From Balneolaceae bacterium (GTDB lineage Bacteria > Bacteroidota > Rhodothermia > Balneolales > Balneolaceae), in contig SLKH01000245.1 in assembly GCA_007134665.1 (NCBI GenBank), forward strand, positions 1 to 7,306: a DNA stretch of 7,306 nt. Reading direction: 5' to 3'. The notes under the pieces were generated by a model. The model saw only the letters and a list, made by a program, of their open reading frames with translations, had not been told where the DNA came from and searched no databases. The translations under genes were made by a program, and so were the position numbers. Of the stretch, positions 6,485 to 7,306 are shown one piece after another. Each line of letters begins with the position of its first letter. Within the stretch, counting starts at the first letter, position 1.

Positions 6485-6520
6485 AAAAGGAGCCCCTTTC
6501 AAAGGACTCCCTTTTGATTT
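6485..6520. terminator. bidirectional terminator between uppP and ftsZ
   Basis: AAAAGGAG (6485-6492) pairs with CTCCCTTTT (6507-6515) with one bulged base, and CCTT/AAGG forms an inner stem (6495-6498 with 6502-6505). On the plus strand it is followed by GATTT, a modest T-tract, 30 nt after uppP. On the minus strand it is followed by CTTTT after TTTT, a good T-tract for ftsZ transcripts. An outer 8-bp inverted repeat, ATGCTATA (6473-6480) and TATAGCAT (6528-6535), brackets the hairpin. Confidence 0.75.
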
Positions 6521-6548
6521 AGCAATCTATAGCATTTGAGCTTATGTC

Positions 6549-6602
6549 ATGAAGTCAGCCTTGGGCGGGCCAGAGCGGGCCCGCCCGGGAGTTACACTTC
6601 AT
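6549..6602. repeat. GC-rich 54-nt inverted-repeat element (REP-like candidate)
   Basis: The core is a perfect 9-bp stem, GGGCGGGCC (6563-6571) with GGCCCGCCC (6578-6586), around the 6-nt loop AGAGCG. Outer arms ATGAAGT (6549-6555) and ACTTCAT (6596-6602) add a 7-bp stem, so most of the element can fold on itself. The core contains almost no A or T, in sharp contrast to the AT-rich DNA around it. No T-tract follows on either strand, so it does not look like an intrinsic terminator. A dispersed repetitive palindrome or an RNA-stabilising hairpin at the ftsZ 3' end is a reasonable guess. Copy number cannot be seen from this window. Confidence 0.6.
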
Positions 6603-6619
6603 TTCTTTAATACTATGGG

Positions 6620-7306
6620 TCAATCCATAATTTTTCGCAGGAATGCCGGCTGCTCTGAATCGCTTTTATCGATTTTTTCCCTGCGGTTATTGAGCAGGGT
6701 TTCATCGTTTCCAGCTTTTCGGGGCTCTTCCTGTTCCCGGATCTCTTCACCGGTATCATCCTCAAGAGATTTCATAAACTTCAGGTCACGACGGTGAATT
6801 GCTGGTGAGTCAAGGTTTTTAAGGTTCTTTTCACCTTTATAGAATTCGCTGTTTCCGCGGCTGAACCTTGTTGCTATCTCACCGGCTTTCGGCATGTTTT
6901 CCAGCTTTCGTTTTGGTGAATCAGTTTGTGAGTTGGGTGCAACACGGGCTTTTTCACGATCTTTGGCGAGGTCGAAACCCGTTGCAATAACAGTAACCCG
7001 TAACTCTTCATCAAACGACTCATCCAGGACCGTACCGAGTATGATTTCTGCATTTTCCCCGGCTTCCTGCTGGATGATGCTGGTAGCTGTAGTGGTTTCA
7101 CGCATTCCGAGATTCGAACCTGCCGAAATATTTACAAGTACATTTCTCGCCCCCCGTATACTGACGCCGTCAAGCAGGGGAGAGTTAATCGCTTCTCGTG
7201 CGGCAATTTCAGCACGATCTTCACCGGTTGAAGTCGATGAACCCATAATCGCAGCACCTCCATCAATCATTGTAGTTCTCACATCGGCAAAGTCAAGGTT
7301 GATGAG
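6620..7306 (-). CDS. ftsZ: cell division protein FtsZ, partial (5' end beyond right edge)
   Basis: Tubulin-like GTPase that polymerises into the Z ring at midcell and recruits the divisome. The 228 visible residues are the C-terminal half of a protein that would be about 430 aa. It enters at the T7 (synergy) loop: LINLDFADV, with the Asp residues that complete GTP hydrolysis in the neighbouring subunit (visible residues 5 and 8). The C-terminal domain follows, with MGSSTSTGEDRA and NISAGSNLGM and ending at VIATGFD (visible residues 106-112). A charged linker of about 105 residues, low in hydrophobics, leads to the conserved terminal peptide QPAFLRKIMD, the usual docking site for FtsA and other partners. 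The TGA stop is at 6620-6622. The start cannot be assigned because it lies outside the window; ftsZ commonly follows ftsQ-ftsA in the division cluster. The next gene, uppP, faces it across a shared terminator. Confidence 0.97.
   Translation of the reverse strand, partial: LINLDFADVRTTMIDGGAAIMGSSTSTGEDRAEIAAREAINSPLLDGVSIRGARNVLVNISAGSNLGMRETTTATSIIQQEAGENAEIILGTVLDESFDEELRVTVIATGFDLAKDREKARVAPNSQTDSPKRKLENMPKAGEIATRFSRGNSEFYKGEKNLKNLDSPAIHRRDLKFMKSLEDDTGEEIREQEEPRKAGNDETLLNNRREKIDKSDSEQPAFLRKIMD

Noticed and set aside
6549..6797. Plus-strand open frame opposite the ftsZ 3' end
   Set aside because: It begins within the GC-rich palindrome and runs antisense to the FtsZ linker and C-terminal peptide; composition looks like a shadow.

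Overview
This window carries ordinary core-genome housekeeping genes from what looks like a member of the Bacteroidota/FCB group, possibly a Balneolota- or Rhodothermia-like lineage. The evidence for this is indirect. The intergenic DNA is AT-rich, no start codon has a convincing Shine-Dalgarno sequence, candidate promoters fit the Bacteroidota TTG / TAnnTTTG pattern, and ribosomal protein S1 has a long acidic N-terminal extension. Species cannot be told from the sequence alone. No phage, transposon, CRISPR array, tRNA or rRNA is visible, and no gap without a gene exceeds about 230 bases.

Layout, left to right. (1) The minus-strand pair rpsT-gpmI encodes ribosomal protein S20 and the cofactor-independent phosphoglycerate mutase. 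The genes are 5 nt apart, gpmI seems to start with TTG, and its 3' end lies beyond the left edge. (2) A 123-nt divergent intergenic region follows, with a good Bacteroidota-type promoter for rpsT and a weaker one for cmk. (3) The plus-strand pair cmk-rpsA encodes cytidylate kinase and a six-domain ribosomal protein S1, a gene pairing also found in distant bacteria. A small hairpin lies between them and a strong terminator follows rpsA. (4) The minus-strand pair moxR and a small basic unknown ORF (83 aa) converges on rpsA. The small ORF's stop codon lies in the T-tract of the rpsA terminator. (5) A 226-nt divergent region between moxR and uppP contains several palindromes and an 11-nt inverted repeat that overlaps the best uppP promoter candidate. 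(6) uppP, on the plus strand, encodes undecaprenyl-diphosphate phosphatase. (7) A 164-nt convergent region holds a bidirectional terminator and a very GC-rich perfect palindrome. (8) The 3' part of ftsZ, on the minus strand, has its 5' end beyond the right edge.

The genes cover translation (S20, S1), nucleotide supply (Cmk), central glycolysis (GpmI), envelope and peptidoglycan lipid-carrier recycling (UppP), cell division (FtsZ) and a MoxR-type AAA+ chaperone. They look like separate short transcription units rather than one pathway. I found no clearly new biological system. The most interesting parts are the GC-rich palindrome near ftsZ (possible dispersed repeat), the palindrome cluster upstream of uppP/moxR, the orphan small basic protein beside moxR, and a possible second C-terminal-peptide-like motif in the FtsZ linker.
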